From: Comamonas thiooxydans | Lineage (GTDB): Bacteria > Pseudomonadota > Gammaproteobacteria > Burkholderiales > Burkholderiaceae_C | Direction of reading: 5' to 3' | Length of the DNA: 64,000 nucleotides | NCBI RefSeq assembly: GCF_000964545.1 | Contig: NZ_BBVD01000001.1 | Location: forward strand, 62,001-126,000 | In this document: positions 1-7,706 of the stretch, one piece after another | Layout of the letters: every line of letters begins with the position of its first letter | Position numbering within the stretch: the first letter of the stretch is position 1 | Program-made: the position numbers and the translations under genes | Notes under the pieces: generated by a model | The model's input: the letters and a program-made list of their open reading frames with translations, nothing else | Database searches by the model: none | What the model was told of the DNA's origin: nothing

Positions 1-70
1 GACTGCGCTCTGGTGGCTTTTTTCATGCCCGAACGAATCGAACTTCGGCTTGGGGGCTGCAATGCTCATG
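1..70 (-). CDS. Possible 5' end of an unidentified gene, cut by the window edge
   Basis: An open frame starts with ATG at base 70 on the minus strand and runs off the window, beginning MSIAAPKPKF. It lies about 100 bases downstream of the terminator that ends the lipoprotein gene on the same strand, which is a sensible place for a new gene to begin. Only 23 codons are visible and no family can be named. The ribosome binding site is weak. The opposite strand is also open here, so this call is tentative. Confidence 0.3.
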
Positions 71-173
71 GCACACTTGCCCGCGAGAATCCGCCCAAGT
101 GCTGATACCGGTGCAGATCTTGTATGCCGACAAGCATCCGCGGCTCGAAAATCCGCTGTGAAATCCAGACGTA

Positions 174-201
174 AAAAAACCGCACCTGAGTGCGGTTTTT
201 T
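174..201. terminator. Bidirectional stem-loop terminator
   Basis: The arms AAAAAACCGCAC and GTGCGGTTTTTT are perfectly complementary around a CTGA loop. The A and T tracts make it usable from both sides. It ends the alanine/proline-rich lipoprotein gene, which stops at base 243 on the minus strand. Confidence 0.85.
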
Positions 202-242
202 CATGCTTGAGGCCTGGGCCTCAAGCTGGCTGATGCAGCGAA

Positions 243-509
243 TTACTTGGCAGCAGGAGCTTCAGCGGCGGGAGCAGCAGGAGCGTCAGCGGCAGGAGCA
301 GCAGGAGCGTCAGCGGCGGGGGCAGCAGGAGCGTCAGCAGCAGGAGCAGCAGCGTCAGCGGCGGGAGCAGCAGGAGCTTCAGCAGCAGGAGCGGGAGCAG
401 CAGGAGCTTCCACAGCAGGAGCGGGAGCAGCAGGAGCTTCTTCCTTCTTGCCGCAAGCAGCCAGAGCAGCAGCAGCGATCACGGTAGCCAGAATCAGAGA
501 GTTCTTCAT
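243..509 (-). CDS. Small alanine/proline-rich repeat lipoprotein
   Basis: This 88-residue protein has an N-terminal signal peptide ending in a lipobox (LAAC, Cys19), so it is probably a lipid-anchored envelope protein. The rest is almost entirely a tandem low-complexity repeat of the type APAAEAPA / APAADAPA, with a short lysine/glutamate stretch just after the cysteine. AGGAAA stands before the ATG. No enzymatic domain is present; a spacer or envelope-structure role is possible but not shown. The DNA is correspondingly repetitive and should be prone to gain or loss of repeat units. The opposite strand is open in two frames, which is a by-product of the repeat. Confidence 0.75.
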   Translation of the reverse strand: MKNSLILATVIAAAALAACGKKEEAPAAPAPAVEAPAAPAPAAEAPAAPAADAAAPAADAPAAPAADAPAAPAADAPAAPAAEAPAAK

Positions 510-886
510 GACAGTTTCCTAAATGGTAGGTTCAGCAGACGGTATGCAGATTGCCATTACGGTCAGCCTTTTGCAGCTATTGATCGCTCTGGCAGATCAG
601 GTCAAACGATAAATTCGACTCAGCCCGCATTATAGGTAGTTTTGCCCATTGCTGACTAACACTGACAGCAACCAAACAATTCTGCACAAATCGGCGCGTT
701 CTCATTTATCGGGCAAGCCCACGCTTGCCTTGAGCCACACTGTGGAGCATAAATTTATTCCTGTCAAATCCCTGACAAAGCTTTGATAAAGATTTACATA
801 ACCTACACAAAGCCTGCGAAATCAGCAGGAGCCACAGAGGACAAACCCGTAAGTTAGCACGATCGCTGTTACAAGTCCACCCTGTT
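510..886. other. Intergenic region, no gene seen
   Basis: This AT-richer gap lies upstream of the lipoprotein gene and downstream of roxA, both on the minus strand, so the lipoprotein promoter must lie here. Short open frames in it have no ribosome binding site or recognisable product. No repeat or RNA gene was recognised. Confidence 0.6.
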
Positions 887-2011
887 TCAGTCGCCGGAGC
901 GAACCCAGCCAGCATCAAACCACGACGACAGCAACTCCAGCGCGTCATCGCTGGCAGTTGCCAGATCCTTGCGCGACAGGGCTCGGCTGTCTGCCAGCTT
1001 GCGCATCAACGTGGCATCGCGGCCACCTGCCAGATAGCTTTCGCCATTGATGAAGATGTGCTTGGCGTCATACATCATGCGCGTGCGACGATCCAGCACA
1101 ACGCTCTCGAACATGCCGTTTTCATCGCCATGCTCGAACCAGACGTTGGGCTTGGGGTCGGTCAGGTACTCGCCCAGCGCGCGCTCCAGCGCCAGCGGCT
1201 CGGCCATGGCCTTCTTCAGTGCCTCGCGGGCAAAGTCATACATGCCTTCAGGAATCAGCGCCGGGTTGCTCACGGCCTCCTGCTTGGGGTCGCGATAAAT
1301 GACCGGAGTTTCGGGCTCGTCGGGCTCGTCCGACATGCGCAGCAGCAACTCGCGGCCCAGCTCGCTGCGATCGGGCGAGCGAAAGCCTATCGAATACGTC
1401 ATGCATTCGCCTTCCGCCACACCGTCATGCGCCCATTTGGGCGGCAGATACAGCATATCGCCGGGCTCCAGAACGAACTCTTCCTCGGGCTCGAAATTGG
1501 AGAGGATTTTCAGTGGCTTGCCCTGCTGCAGAGACAGGTCTTTTTGACGACCGATGCGCCAGCGGCGCTTGCCCTGGGCCTGCAGCAGAAACACGTCATA
1601 GCTGTCGAAATGCGGGCCTACGCCCCCCTGATCGGTGGCAAAGCTGATCATCAGATCATCGAGGCGCGCCTCGGGCACAAAGCGGAATTGCTGCAGCAAC
1701 TCATGCGCCTTGGCGTCATGCATGTCCACGCCCTGCACCAGCACGGTCCAGCCCGGCTTGGTCAATGCAGGCAGGCTGCGACGGGACAGCGGGCCGTGGC
1801 TGAGCTTCCAGTTGTCGCCTTCGAGCTGCTGGATCAGGCGCGACTCCACGCCATCCTCGCCCGCCATGGCTAGCAGTCGGGCACGCGGAATCGGGGCCTT
1901 GAAGCCGGGGATGGCCTGACGCACCAGCAAGGGCTTTTTGTGCCAGTGGCGGCGCATGAATTGAGAGGCGGTGAGCCCACCCAGCAGGGTGAGCGGCGTA
2001 TTGATGTCCAT
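887..2011 (-). CDS. roxA: Cupin-fold ribosomal oxygenase (RoxA/YcfD-like)
   Basis: This 374-residue protein matches the bacterial JmjC-like ribosomal oxygenases, 2-oxoglutarate and Fe(II)-dependent enzymes that hydroxylate an arginine of ribosomal protein L16 in the E. coli homologue YcfD. The iron-binding triad is visible as His134 and Asp136 (in PHFDSYDVF) and His195 (in PPKWAHDG). The length fits the family, with a C-terminal winged-helix dimer region after the cupin core. It is transcribed away from the AraC-type gene, 71 bases from that gene's end. The family assignment is firm; the L16 substrate is inferred from the homologue. Confidence 0.88.
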   Translation of the reverse strand: MDINTPLTLLGGLTASQFMRRHWHKKPLLVRQAIPGFKAPIPRARLLAMAGEDGVESRLIQQLEGDNWKLSHGPLSRRSLPALTKPGWTVLVQGVDMHDAKAHELLQQFRFVPEARLDDLMISFATDQGGVGPHFDSYDVFLLQAQGKRRWRIGRQKDLSLQQGKPLKILSNFEPEEEFVLEPGDMLYLPPKWAHDGVAEGECMTYSIGFRSPDRSELGRELLLRMSDEPDEPETPVIYRDPKQEAVSNPALIPEGMYDFAREALKKAMAEPLALERALGEYLTDPKPNVWFEHGDENGMFESVVLDRRTRMMYDAKHIFINGESYLAGGRDATLMRKLADSRALSRKDLATASDDALELLSSWFDAGWVRSGD

Positions 2012-2082
2012 GAATACAGTCCTGCTTTCTAAGCAACGGACTGCATTGTCCTATAGGCCTCGAAAACGCTGGTCGGCACAGA

Positions 2083-3033
2083 TCAATGACCGAGCGCTCT
2101 GAACTCGGACGGCGACATGCCGGCATAGGCCTTGAAGGCACGGCTGAAGTGCGCGCTGTTGCCAAAACCACAGCCCATGGCAATTTCCGTAATGGTGCGG
2201 TGCGCGAGCGCCGGGGAATGCAGCTCCCGCATGCAAAGCTCCAGCCGGCTTTGCTGGATGAAGCCGCCCAGCGACTGGTCTCGCCCCGCAAAGGCGTTGT
2301 GCAGATGCCGACGGCTGCAATTGAGTGCTTCGGCCACCTGATCGACCGACAACCCGGGGTCGCGCACATGGCAGGCCACATGCTCGCAGATGCGGTCGTA
2401 CAGAGCCTGCTTTTGCGTCACCGCCGTGGCCTGCCCGCCAAGTGCCTGCAGGGACAGATGCACCATATCCACCAGCAACTCCCCGGCGCGGCGCGCCAGC
2501 GGTGCCGTCATATTGTCCAGTTCCTGGTAAGTGCTGCGCATGGTCTGCAGAGCAATGCGCGCAATGCCGGCGCTGCCCCCCACCGATCGACCCATGAGGT
2601 TTTCCAGACGCAGGCCTCGCTCGGCAATGCTCTGTTTGGGCACCATCATGATCAGGTGCTCCGTGTGCCGGGGATTGGCCACCACATAGGGCTGCGAGGT
2701 GTCATAGATGGCCCAGCTGCCATTGCTCACGCAGGCCTTGCTGCCGTATTGCTCCACCTCGGCATGGCCGCTCCAGGGCGCCACGATCTTGAGGTAGGCC
2801 GCTTCGCTGTCGCGCAGACGGTGGCTGTCGCGTATGACGCGATGGCGCCCGGCATCCAGCTTGGTGAGCATCACATCGCCTGCGTATGCCACGCTCAGAT
2901 GTCCGTCAAAACAGGTGTCGCCATACAGATCCGTATCCAGACCCGAGAACAGCTGCGCCATCCAGCCCTGCCAGGCTGGTGCAGTTTCCTTCTCGGGAAG
3001 ACCATCGGTACTCAGTACCACGGGCGCGGTCAT
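2083..3033 (-). CDS. AraC-family transcriptional activator, divergent from pch operon
   Basis: The 316-residue protein has an N-terminal ligand-sensing domain of the AraC_binding_2 type and a C-terminal double helix-turn-helix (roughly residues 215-314). The second helix-turn-helix reads GFGNSAHFSRAFKAYAGMSP. The start at 3033 is chosen because GAGGAG precedes it; an ATG 18 codons upstream is less well supported. It is clearly paralogous to the regulator at 7707-8687, sharing LKIVAPW and VGGS blocks. It is transcribed divergently from pchACXF across a spacer with repeated GTGCAC half-sites, so it most likely activates the pch promoter in response to p-cresol or a metabolite. The effector is inferred. 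Confidence 0.85.
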   Translation of the reverse strand: MTAPVVLSTDGLPEKETAPAWQGWMAQLFSGLDTDLYGDTCFDGHLSVAYAGDVMLTKLDAGRHRVIRDSHRLRDSEAAYLKIVAPWSGHAEVEQYGSKACVSNGSWAIYDTSQPYVVANPRHTEHLIMMVPKQSIAERGLRLENLMGRSVGGSAGIARIALQTMRSTYQELDNMTAPLARRAGELLVDMVHLSLQALGGQATAVTQKQALYDRICEHVACHVRDPGLSVDQVAEALNCSRRHLHNAFAGRDQSLGGFIQQSRLELCMRELHSPALAHRTITEIAMGCGFGNSAHFSRAFKAYAGMSPSEFRALGH

Positions 3034-3169
3034 GGGCCTTGACTCCTCGTTGTATCTATCTCTGCCTGTACCGACAAAGTACAGCAATTATCGGTAAGTG
3101 AGCACTTTCGCGCTCAGGCCATGAAGAATCTCCCACAGTGCATTCAAACTAGTGCAAACCCTAGGTCGC

Positions 3170-3235
3170 GTGCACGATTCGTCAAACGGTTTGTGCACAT
3201 TGCGCACAGCATCTTGCCAGGGCTTTTCCTACGAT
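3170..3235 (+). promoter_or_regulatory. Activator-type promoter of the pch operon
   Basis: GTGCAC occurs at 3170-3175 and 3193-3198 (23 bases apart), followed by GCGCAC at 3202-3207. A TACGAT -10-like hexamer lies at 3230-3235 inside TTTCCTACGAT (3225-3235), with CTTGC at 3213-3217. There is no good -35 box at the expected distance, as is usual for AraC-activated promoters. The same elements with identical spacing precede livK at 8818-8860. The predicted leader to pchA is long, about 145 bases. Confidence 0.6.
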
Positions 3236-3387
3236 CACTCACACGCCAGTGTCAGGCGAAACATCACAAAAGGTGGAGACAAGCCCGGTGACACAAGCCT
3301 TGTGCAACGACACCAGCCCCCACTTTTCAACTTGCATCAACAAGCAGTGACTGCGGTCACGCGCCCTTGGTAGTGAAGGAAGCGAAG

Positions 3388-4839
3388 ATGATTGAACAAA
3401 GCATGCTCATCGGCGGTAAGACCGCACAGGCCAGCAATGGCGCCACTTTCGAGCGCAAAAACCCTCTGGACGGCTCGGTCGCCACGCGTGCCCCGGCCGC
3501 CACAACAGCCGACGCCGTGCGTGCCGTGGAAGCCGCTCAGGCGGCCTTCCCTGCCTGGGCGGCCCTGGGCCCCACAGAACGCAGGCTGATGCTGATGAAG
3601 GCCTCCCAGGCCCTGGAGGCCAAGGCCGAGGCCTTTGCCGCAGCCATGGCGGCAGAGACCGGCGCCTCCGGCATCTGGGCCGGCTTCAATGTGCATCTGG
3701 CCGCCAATATGTTTCTCGAAGCCGCATCGCTGACCACCCAGATCAACGGCCAGCTGATTCCTTCGGACATTCCCGGCAGCATGGCCATGGCCGTGCGCCA
3801 GCCCGCCGGCGTGGTGCTGGGCATCGCCCCCTGGAATGCCCCCATCATCTTGGCCGTACGCGCCATTGCCACGCCCCTGGCCTGCGGCAACACCGTGATC
3901 CTCAAGGGCTCGGAGCTGTGCCCTGCCACGCACGGCCTGATCATCGAAGCGCTGCAGGAAGGCGGCTTGCCGCCCGGAGTGGTGAACTTTGTGACCAATG
4001 CGCCCGAAGACGCCGGCGCCGTGGTCGAGGCCATGGTGGCCCACCCCGCCGTGCGCCGCGTGAACTTCACGGGCTCCACGCGCGTGGGCCGCATCATCGG
4101 CCAGACCTGCGCCAAATACCTCAAGCCCGTCATCCTGGAGCTGGGCGGCAAGGCCCCATTCCTGGTCCTGGACGATGCCGACATCGACTCCGCGGTGGCC
4201 GGCTGCACCTTTGGCGCCTTCGCCAACTCGGGCCAGATATGCATGTCCACCGAGCGCATCATCGTGGACGAGGCCGTGGCCGAGGAATTCATCGCCAAGC
4301 TGGTGGGCCGCGCCACAACCCTGCCTCTGGGCGACCCCCGCAAAGGCCCTGTGGTGCTGGGCTCCGTCGTGGACATGAACACCGTGAACCGCGTCAACGA
4401 GCTCATCGACGACGCCGTAACCAAGGGTGCCAGGATTCTTTGCGGCGGCAAGGCCAGCGACACCTTGATGGCAGCCACGCTGATAGACGGCGTGACCCCC
4501 GAGATGCGAATCTTCCGTGAAGAGACCTTTGCCCCGGTAAAAGCCATCGTGCGTGTGCGTGGCGAAGAGCAGGCCATTGCCATGGCCAACGACAACGAGT
4601 TCGGCCTGTCTTCCGCCGTCTACACCAGGGACACAGCGCGCGGCTGGCGCGTGGCCGGCCGCATCGAAGCGGGCATCTGCCATGTCAACGGCCCCACCGT
4701 GCACGACGAGGCACAGATGCCTTTCGGCGGCGTGAAGAACTCGGGCTACGGCCACTTTGGCGGTCAGGCCGGTATCGATGCCTTTACCGACACCCGCTGG
4801 ATCACCATGCAGACCACCGCACGTCACTACCCCTTCTAA
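3388..4839 (+). CDS. pchA: Aldehyde dehydrogenase, 4-hydroxybenzaldehyde dehydrogenase type
   Basis: This 483-residue NAD(P)+-dependent aldehyde dehydrogenase resembles vanillin, salicylaldehyde and 4-hydroxybenzaldehyde dehydrogenases. Visible key residues are Asn150 (PWN motif), the cofactor lysine Lys173, the general base Glu251 (ELGGK) and the nucleophile Cys285 (SGQIC). The start MIEQSMLIGG is preceded by GAAGGAAG. It is first in a pchA-pchC-pchX-pchF order that, as I recall, matches the p-cresol operon of Pseudomonas putida. Its expected reaction is 4-hydroxybenzaldehyde to 4-hydroxybenzoate, the step after p-cresol methylhydroxylase. A very similar second copy lies at 13852-15303. Substrate assignment rests on context. 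Confidence 0.88.
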   Translation: MIEQSMLIGGKTAQASNGATFERKNPLDGSVATRAPAATTADAVRAVEAAQAAFPAWAALGPTERRLMLMKASQALEAKAEAFAAAMAAETGASGIWAGFNVHLAANMFLEAASLTTQINGQLIPSDIPGSMAMAVRQPAGVVLGIAPWNAPIILAVRAIATPLACGNTVILKGSELCPATHGLIIEALQEGGLPPGVVNFVTNAPEDAGAVVEAMVAHPAVRRVNFTGSTRVGRIIGQTCAKYLKPVILELGGKAPFLVLDDADIDSAVAGCTFGAFANSGQICMSTERIIVDEAVAEEFIAKLVGRATTLPLGDPRKGPVVLGSVVDMNTVNRVNELIDDAVTKGARILCGGKASDTLMAATLIDGVTPEMRIFREETFAPVKAIVRVRGEEQAIAMANDNEFGLSSAVYTRDTARGWRVAGRIEAGICHVNGPTVHDEAQMPFGGVKNSGYGHFGGQAGIDAFTDTRWITMQTTARHYPF

Positions 4840-5015
4840 AGCGTCCAGGACAGCAGTCGTAGCCGGCAGGCATGACTCCTGTCCTCGCTTGAAACTTCCA
4901 TCGCCGGCACTGGGCCATGAGGCAAAGACCTCAGGTGCAGCGCCCGCATGGGCAAGGCGCGGACCCCAACCTGCGCCTTGTGTCTGCCGACCAACAGAAC
5001 CACCGGAGACCCACG

Positions 5016-5336
5016 TTGAAACATGCCTCCCAACTGGCCCTGGCAGCCCTGCTGTCTGGCCTCAGCCTCGCCGCCTCGGCTGCGGACTCTCACAACATTG
5101 GCCCCGGCCAGCGCTTCTACGAAAAGACCTGCGCCAAATGCCATGAAGCCGGCATAGGCCCCGTCATCAAGGGGCGAGGCTTTCCGCCCGCGACCTACGT
5201 GATCATTGCGCGCAACGGCATGAACGCCATGCCGTCCTTTCGCGTAACCGATATCGACGACGCCACGCTGGAAGACTTGGCAAACTACCTGTCCAAGACC
5301 GAGGCCCCCAAGGCAGCCGAGCCAGCCAGGAAATAA
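5016..5336 (+). CDS. pchC: p-Cresol methylhydroxylase cytochrome c subunit
   Basis: With the TTG start at 5016 this encodes 106 residues: a Sec signal peptide (cleavage near residue 22-23, ASA/AD) and a small class I c-type cytochrome. The haem motif is CAKCH (Cys39 to His43) and the likely axial methionine is Met72 in NAMPSF. TTG is preferred over the in-frame ATG at 4917 because GGAGAC precedes it and because the signal peptide then begins at once. In the known enzyme the cytochrome accepts electrons from the FAD subunit in the periplasm. The gene lies between pchA and pchX and is only 13 bases from pchX. Confidence 0.88.
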   Translation: MKHASQLALAALLSGLSLAASAADSHNIGPGQRFYEKTCAKCHEAGIGPVIKGRGFPPATYVIIARNGMNAMPSFRVTDIDDATLEDLANYLSKTEAPKAAEPARK

Positions 5337-5349
5337 GGAGGACGATGCA

Positions 5350-5868
5350 ATGCAAACCGATCGTCGCTCCCTTCTCAAAGGTCTGACCGCTGCTGGTCTG
5401 GCTGTCTCCGGCATAGGCTGGGCACAGGCTGCCACCACCTCCGCTGCAGGCCGCACCGCCAGCGCAGCCACACGCTCTGCCGAGGTGCTGGCCGTGACCT
5501 CCTCCATGCACGCCAGCGCGCTGGACAAGGCCTTTGCGGCCGGTGTTCAGAGCACCTCCCGCAACGTGGTGCATACCGGCCTTCAAGGTCTGGACAGCGC
5601 CGCATTCAACCAATTGGGCGAGCTGCTGACCGACAGTCAGGAAACCCTGCTGGTGGGTCTGCTTGATGACGCCTCGGCCACGCTGGTGCTGGACCTGGTT
5701 CGCTCCAGCGGTGGCCGCGTGCTGGCCGTGGAACACCATCGTGTGGACGGCGCCGCCGCCGACTGGGCCCAGGCGCTGGGTCGGTCGCTGGCGTCCGGTC
5801 AAGTCATGAACACCACCACGGCGGCAGCAGGCAAGGAAGCCCGCGTGTCCTTTAGCTGCGTAATCTAA
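5350..5868 (+). CDS. pchX: Tat-signal protein of unknown function (PchX-like)
   Basis: This 172-residue protein begins with a twin-arginine signal (DRRSLLKGL, then a hydrophobic stretch to about residue 28). The mature part is alanine-rich, about 145 residues, and shows no motif I recognise. It sits between the cytochrome and flavoprotein genes of p-cresol methylhydroxylase, where P. putida operons also carry an uncharacterised gene called pchX; that name is used here by position and from memory. A Tat-exported partner could assist folding, flavinylation or export of PchF, which has no obvious signal peptide of its own. That role is inference only. Confidence 0.7.
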   Translation: MQTDRRSLLKGLTAAGLAVSGIGWAQAATTSAAGRTASAATRSAEVLAVTSSMHASALDKAFAAGVQSTSRNVVHTGLQGLDSAAFNQLGELLTDSQETLLVGLLDDASATLVLDLVRSSGGRVLAVEHHRVDGAAADWAQALGRSLASGQVMNTTTAAAGKEARVSFSCVI

Positions 5869-5887
5869 GAAACAAGGAAAGCAGAGC

Positions 5888-7438
5888 ATGACAAGCAAAT
5901 ACATGGCCCTGCCCAAGGGCATGAGCGAGAGCAGCTTTGATGCGGCCATCGCCCAATTCAAGAAGGCCCTGGGCGAAGACAATGTGATGATCAAGGACGA
6001 GCTGGTTCGTCCCTACACCAAGGTGATGATGGCTGTGCCCACCGAAGAGCACACACCTTCCGCCGTGGTGACTGCCACCACCGTGGAGCAGGTGCAAGAG
6101 GTCGTCAAGATCTGCAACGCGCACAAGGTGCCCGTGTGGACCATCTCCACCGGCCGCAACTTCGGCTACGGCTCGGCCGCGCCGGGCCAGCGCGGCCAGG
6201 TGGTGCTGGATCTGCGCAAGATGAACAAGATCATCCACGTGGACCCCGAACTGTGCACGGCCCTGGTCGAGCCTGGCGTGACCTACCAGATGCTCTACGA
6301 CTACCTCGAAGAGAACAAGATTCCCTTGATGCTGTCGTTCTCGGCACCTTCGGCCATTGCCGGCCCGCTGGGCAACACCATGGACCGCGGCGTGGGCTAC
6401 ACCCCCTATGGCGAACACTTCATGATGCAGTGCGGCATGGAAGTGGTGATGGCCAACGGCGATGTGCTGCGCACCGGCATGGGAGGCGTCAAGGGCGACA
6501 AGGCCTGGCAGGTGTTCAAATGGGGTTACGGCCCGACGCTGGACGGCATGTTCACCCAGTCCAACTACGGCATCTGCACCAAGATGGGTTTCTGGCTGAT
6601 GCCCAAGCCCCCGGTCTTCAAGCCGCTGGAAATCCAGTTCGACGAAGACAGCGATATCTCCGAGATCGTGGAATTCATCCGCCCCCTGCGCATCGCCCAG
6701 GTCATCCCCAATTCGGTGGTGATTGCCGGCGTGCTGTGGGAGGCATCCACCTGCAACACCCGCCGCTCGGACTACACCACCGAGCCCGGCCATACGCCGG
6801 ACGCCATCCTCAAGCAGATCCAGAAAGACAAGCATCTGGGCGCCTGGAATGTCTACGCTGCGCTGTACGGCACCAGGGAGCAGGTCGACGTCAACTTCAA
6901 GATCGTGCAGGACGCGCTCAAGAAACTGGGCAAGGGCCGCTTGATCACCGAGGAGATGGCTGGCGACACCCAGCCCTTCAAGTACCGTGCCCAGCTCATG
7001 TCGGGCGTGCCCAACCTGCAGGAGTTCGGCCTCTACAACTGGCGCGGGGGTGGCGGCTCGATGTGGTTTGCCCCTGTGTCGCAGGCGCGCGGCAGCGAGT
7101 GCGACAAGCAGAAGTCGCTGGCCAAGAAGATCCTCAACAAGCATGGCCTGGACTATGTGGGCGAGTTCATCGTCGGCTGGCGCGATATGCACCATGTCAT
7201 CGATGTGCTCTACGACCGCAGCAACGAAGAGGAAACCAAGCGCGCCAACGCCTGCTTTGCCGAGCTGCTGGACGAGTTCGAGAAGGAAGGCTATGCCGTG
7301 TACCGCGTGAACACGGCCTTCCAGGAGCGCGTGGCGCAGAGCTACGGTCCGGTCAAGCGCGATATCGAGCGCAAGATCAAGCGTGCTCTGGACCCCAATG
7401 GGATTCTGGCCCCGGGCAAGTGCGGAATAAACATTTGA
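5888..7438 (+). CDS. pchF: 4-Cresol dehydrogenase (hydroxylating), FAD subunit
   Basis: This 516-residue flavoprotein of the vanillyl-alcohol-oxidase family has an N-terminal FAD-binding domain (about residues 50-230) and a C-terminal substrate domain. Residues known in P. putida PchF recur here with a constant offset of one: Tyr94, Glu379, the FAD-linking Tyr383 (8-alpha-O-tyrosyl), Glu426, Tyr472 and Arg473. The histidine that carries FAD in vanillyl-alcohol oxidase is absent, so this is the cresol dehydrogenase branch. It oxidises p-cresol to 4-hydroxybenzyl alcohol and then 4-hydroxybenzaldehyde, passing electrons to PchC. AAGGAAA precedes the ATG. A repeat element and a terminator follow the stop. 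Confidence 0.95.
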   Translation: MTSKYMALPKGMSESSFDAAIAQFKKALGEDNVMIKDELVRPYTKVMMAVPTEEHTPSAVVTATTVEQVQEVVKICNAHKVPVWTISTGRNFGYGSAAPGQRGQVVLDLRKMNKIIHVDPELCTALVEPGVTYQMLYDYLEENKIPLMLSFSAPSAIAGPLGNTMDRGVGYTPYGEHFMMQCGMEVVMANGDVLRTGMGGVKGDKAWQVFKWGYGPTLDGMFTQSNYGICTKMGFWLMPKPPVFKPLEIQFDEDSDISEIVEFIRPLRIAQVIPNSVVIAGVLWEASTCNTRRSDYTTEPGHTPDAILKQIQKDKHLGAWNVYAALYGTREQVDVNFKIVQDALKKLGKGRLITEEMAGDTQPFKYRAQLMSGVPNLQEFGLYNWRGGGGSMWFAPVSQARGSECDKQKSLAKKILNKHGLDYVGEFIVGWRDMHHVIDVLYDRSNEEETKRANACFAELLDEFEKEGYAVYRVNTAFQERVAQSYGPVKRDIERKIKRALDPNGILAPGKCGINI

Positions 7439-7440
7439 TC

Positions 7441-7540
7441 TCCCCCTGAGGCGCTTTGCGCCTTCCCCCTCTCTCGCTTTGCTTCGCAATGCGGGAGGGG
7501 GACGACAGCTTTGCTGCGCGGCGGCGCTTGCTTGCTGTCC
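7441..7540. repeat. Palindromic intergenic repeat, family 1, copy 1
   Basis: Starts CCCCCTGAGGCGC, contains a GCGCAAAGCGCC-type palindrome, a CCTTCCCCCTCTC / GGGAGGGGGACG pairing and the tail GACGACAGCTTTGCTGCG...TTGCTTGCTGTCC. Related copies lie at about 10119, 13657, 15306, 17117 and 29931. All six sit at the 3' ends of genes. Confidence 0.8.
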
Positions 7541-7589
7541 TTTGATGGGGCATGCCTGTTCAATTGCTGCGCCCTAGCCTCAAATTTTT

Positions 7590-7623
7590 AAAGCCACCTG
7601 ATTTGAAAACGCCAGGTGGCTTT
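7590..7623. terminator. Terminator between pchF and the second araC gene
   Basis: Arms AAAGCCACCTG (7590-7600) and CAGGTGGCTTT (7613-7623) pair perfectly around a 12-base loop, and a T-rich run follows. It serves the convergent genes pchF (+) and the AraC-type regulator (-). An identical stem and loop ends the second dehydrogenase gene at 15463. Confidence 0.88.
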
Positions 7624-7659
7624 CTTTTCCTTGTTTGCTTTTTGTTTGCTATTGTATCA

Positions 7660-7705
7660 ATAGCTGTTTGCGATTTCCTGGATTGGGTTTAAGGCCAATT
7701 TAATG
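7660..7705. repeat. Short intergenic repeat, family 2 (ATAGCTnnTTGCGC type)
   Basis: ATAGCTGTTTGCGATTT followed by GGCCAATTTAA resembles a short repeat seen again near 15522, 27692 and 42525. It lies directly after the stop codon of the minus-strand regulator gene. Confidence 0.45.
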
Positions 7706-7706
7706 C

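Noticed and set aside
3..161. Open plus-strand frame from the window edge ending in TGA 159-161, just before the terminator at 174
   Set aside because: The predicted residues (many Arg, Trp, Cys) look like a shadow, and the minus strand gives a more natural N-terminus from base 70. The choice is uncertain.
3337..4827. Very long minus-strand open frame (496 codons) opposite pchA
   Set aside because: It is a Gly/His/Ala-rich shadow of a GC-rich coding sequence. PchA has full family identity, catalytic residues and a ribosome binding site.
5888..7438. Alternative call of vanillyl-alcohol oxidase or eugenol hydroxylase for pchF
   Set aside because: The FAD-linking position is Tyr383, the oxidase histidine is missing, and pchA-C-X-F gene order fits p-cresol methylhydroxylase.
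5852..7489. 545-codon minus-strand frame opposite pchF
   Set aside because: Low-complexity His/Leu/Val composition and no family features; PchF is certain.
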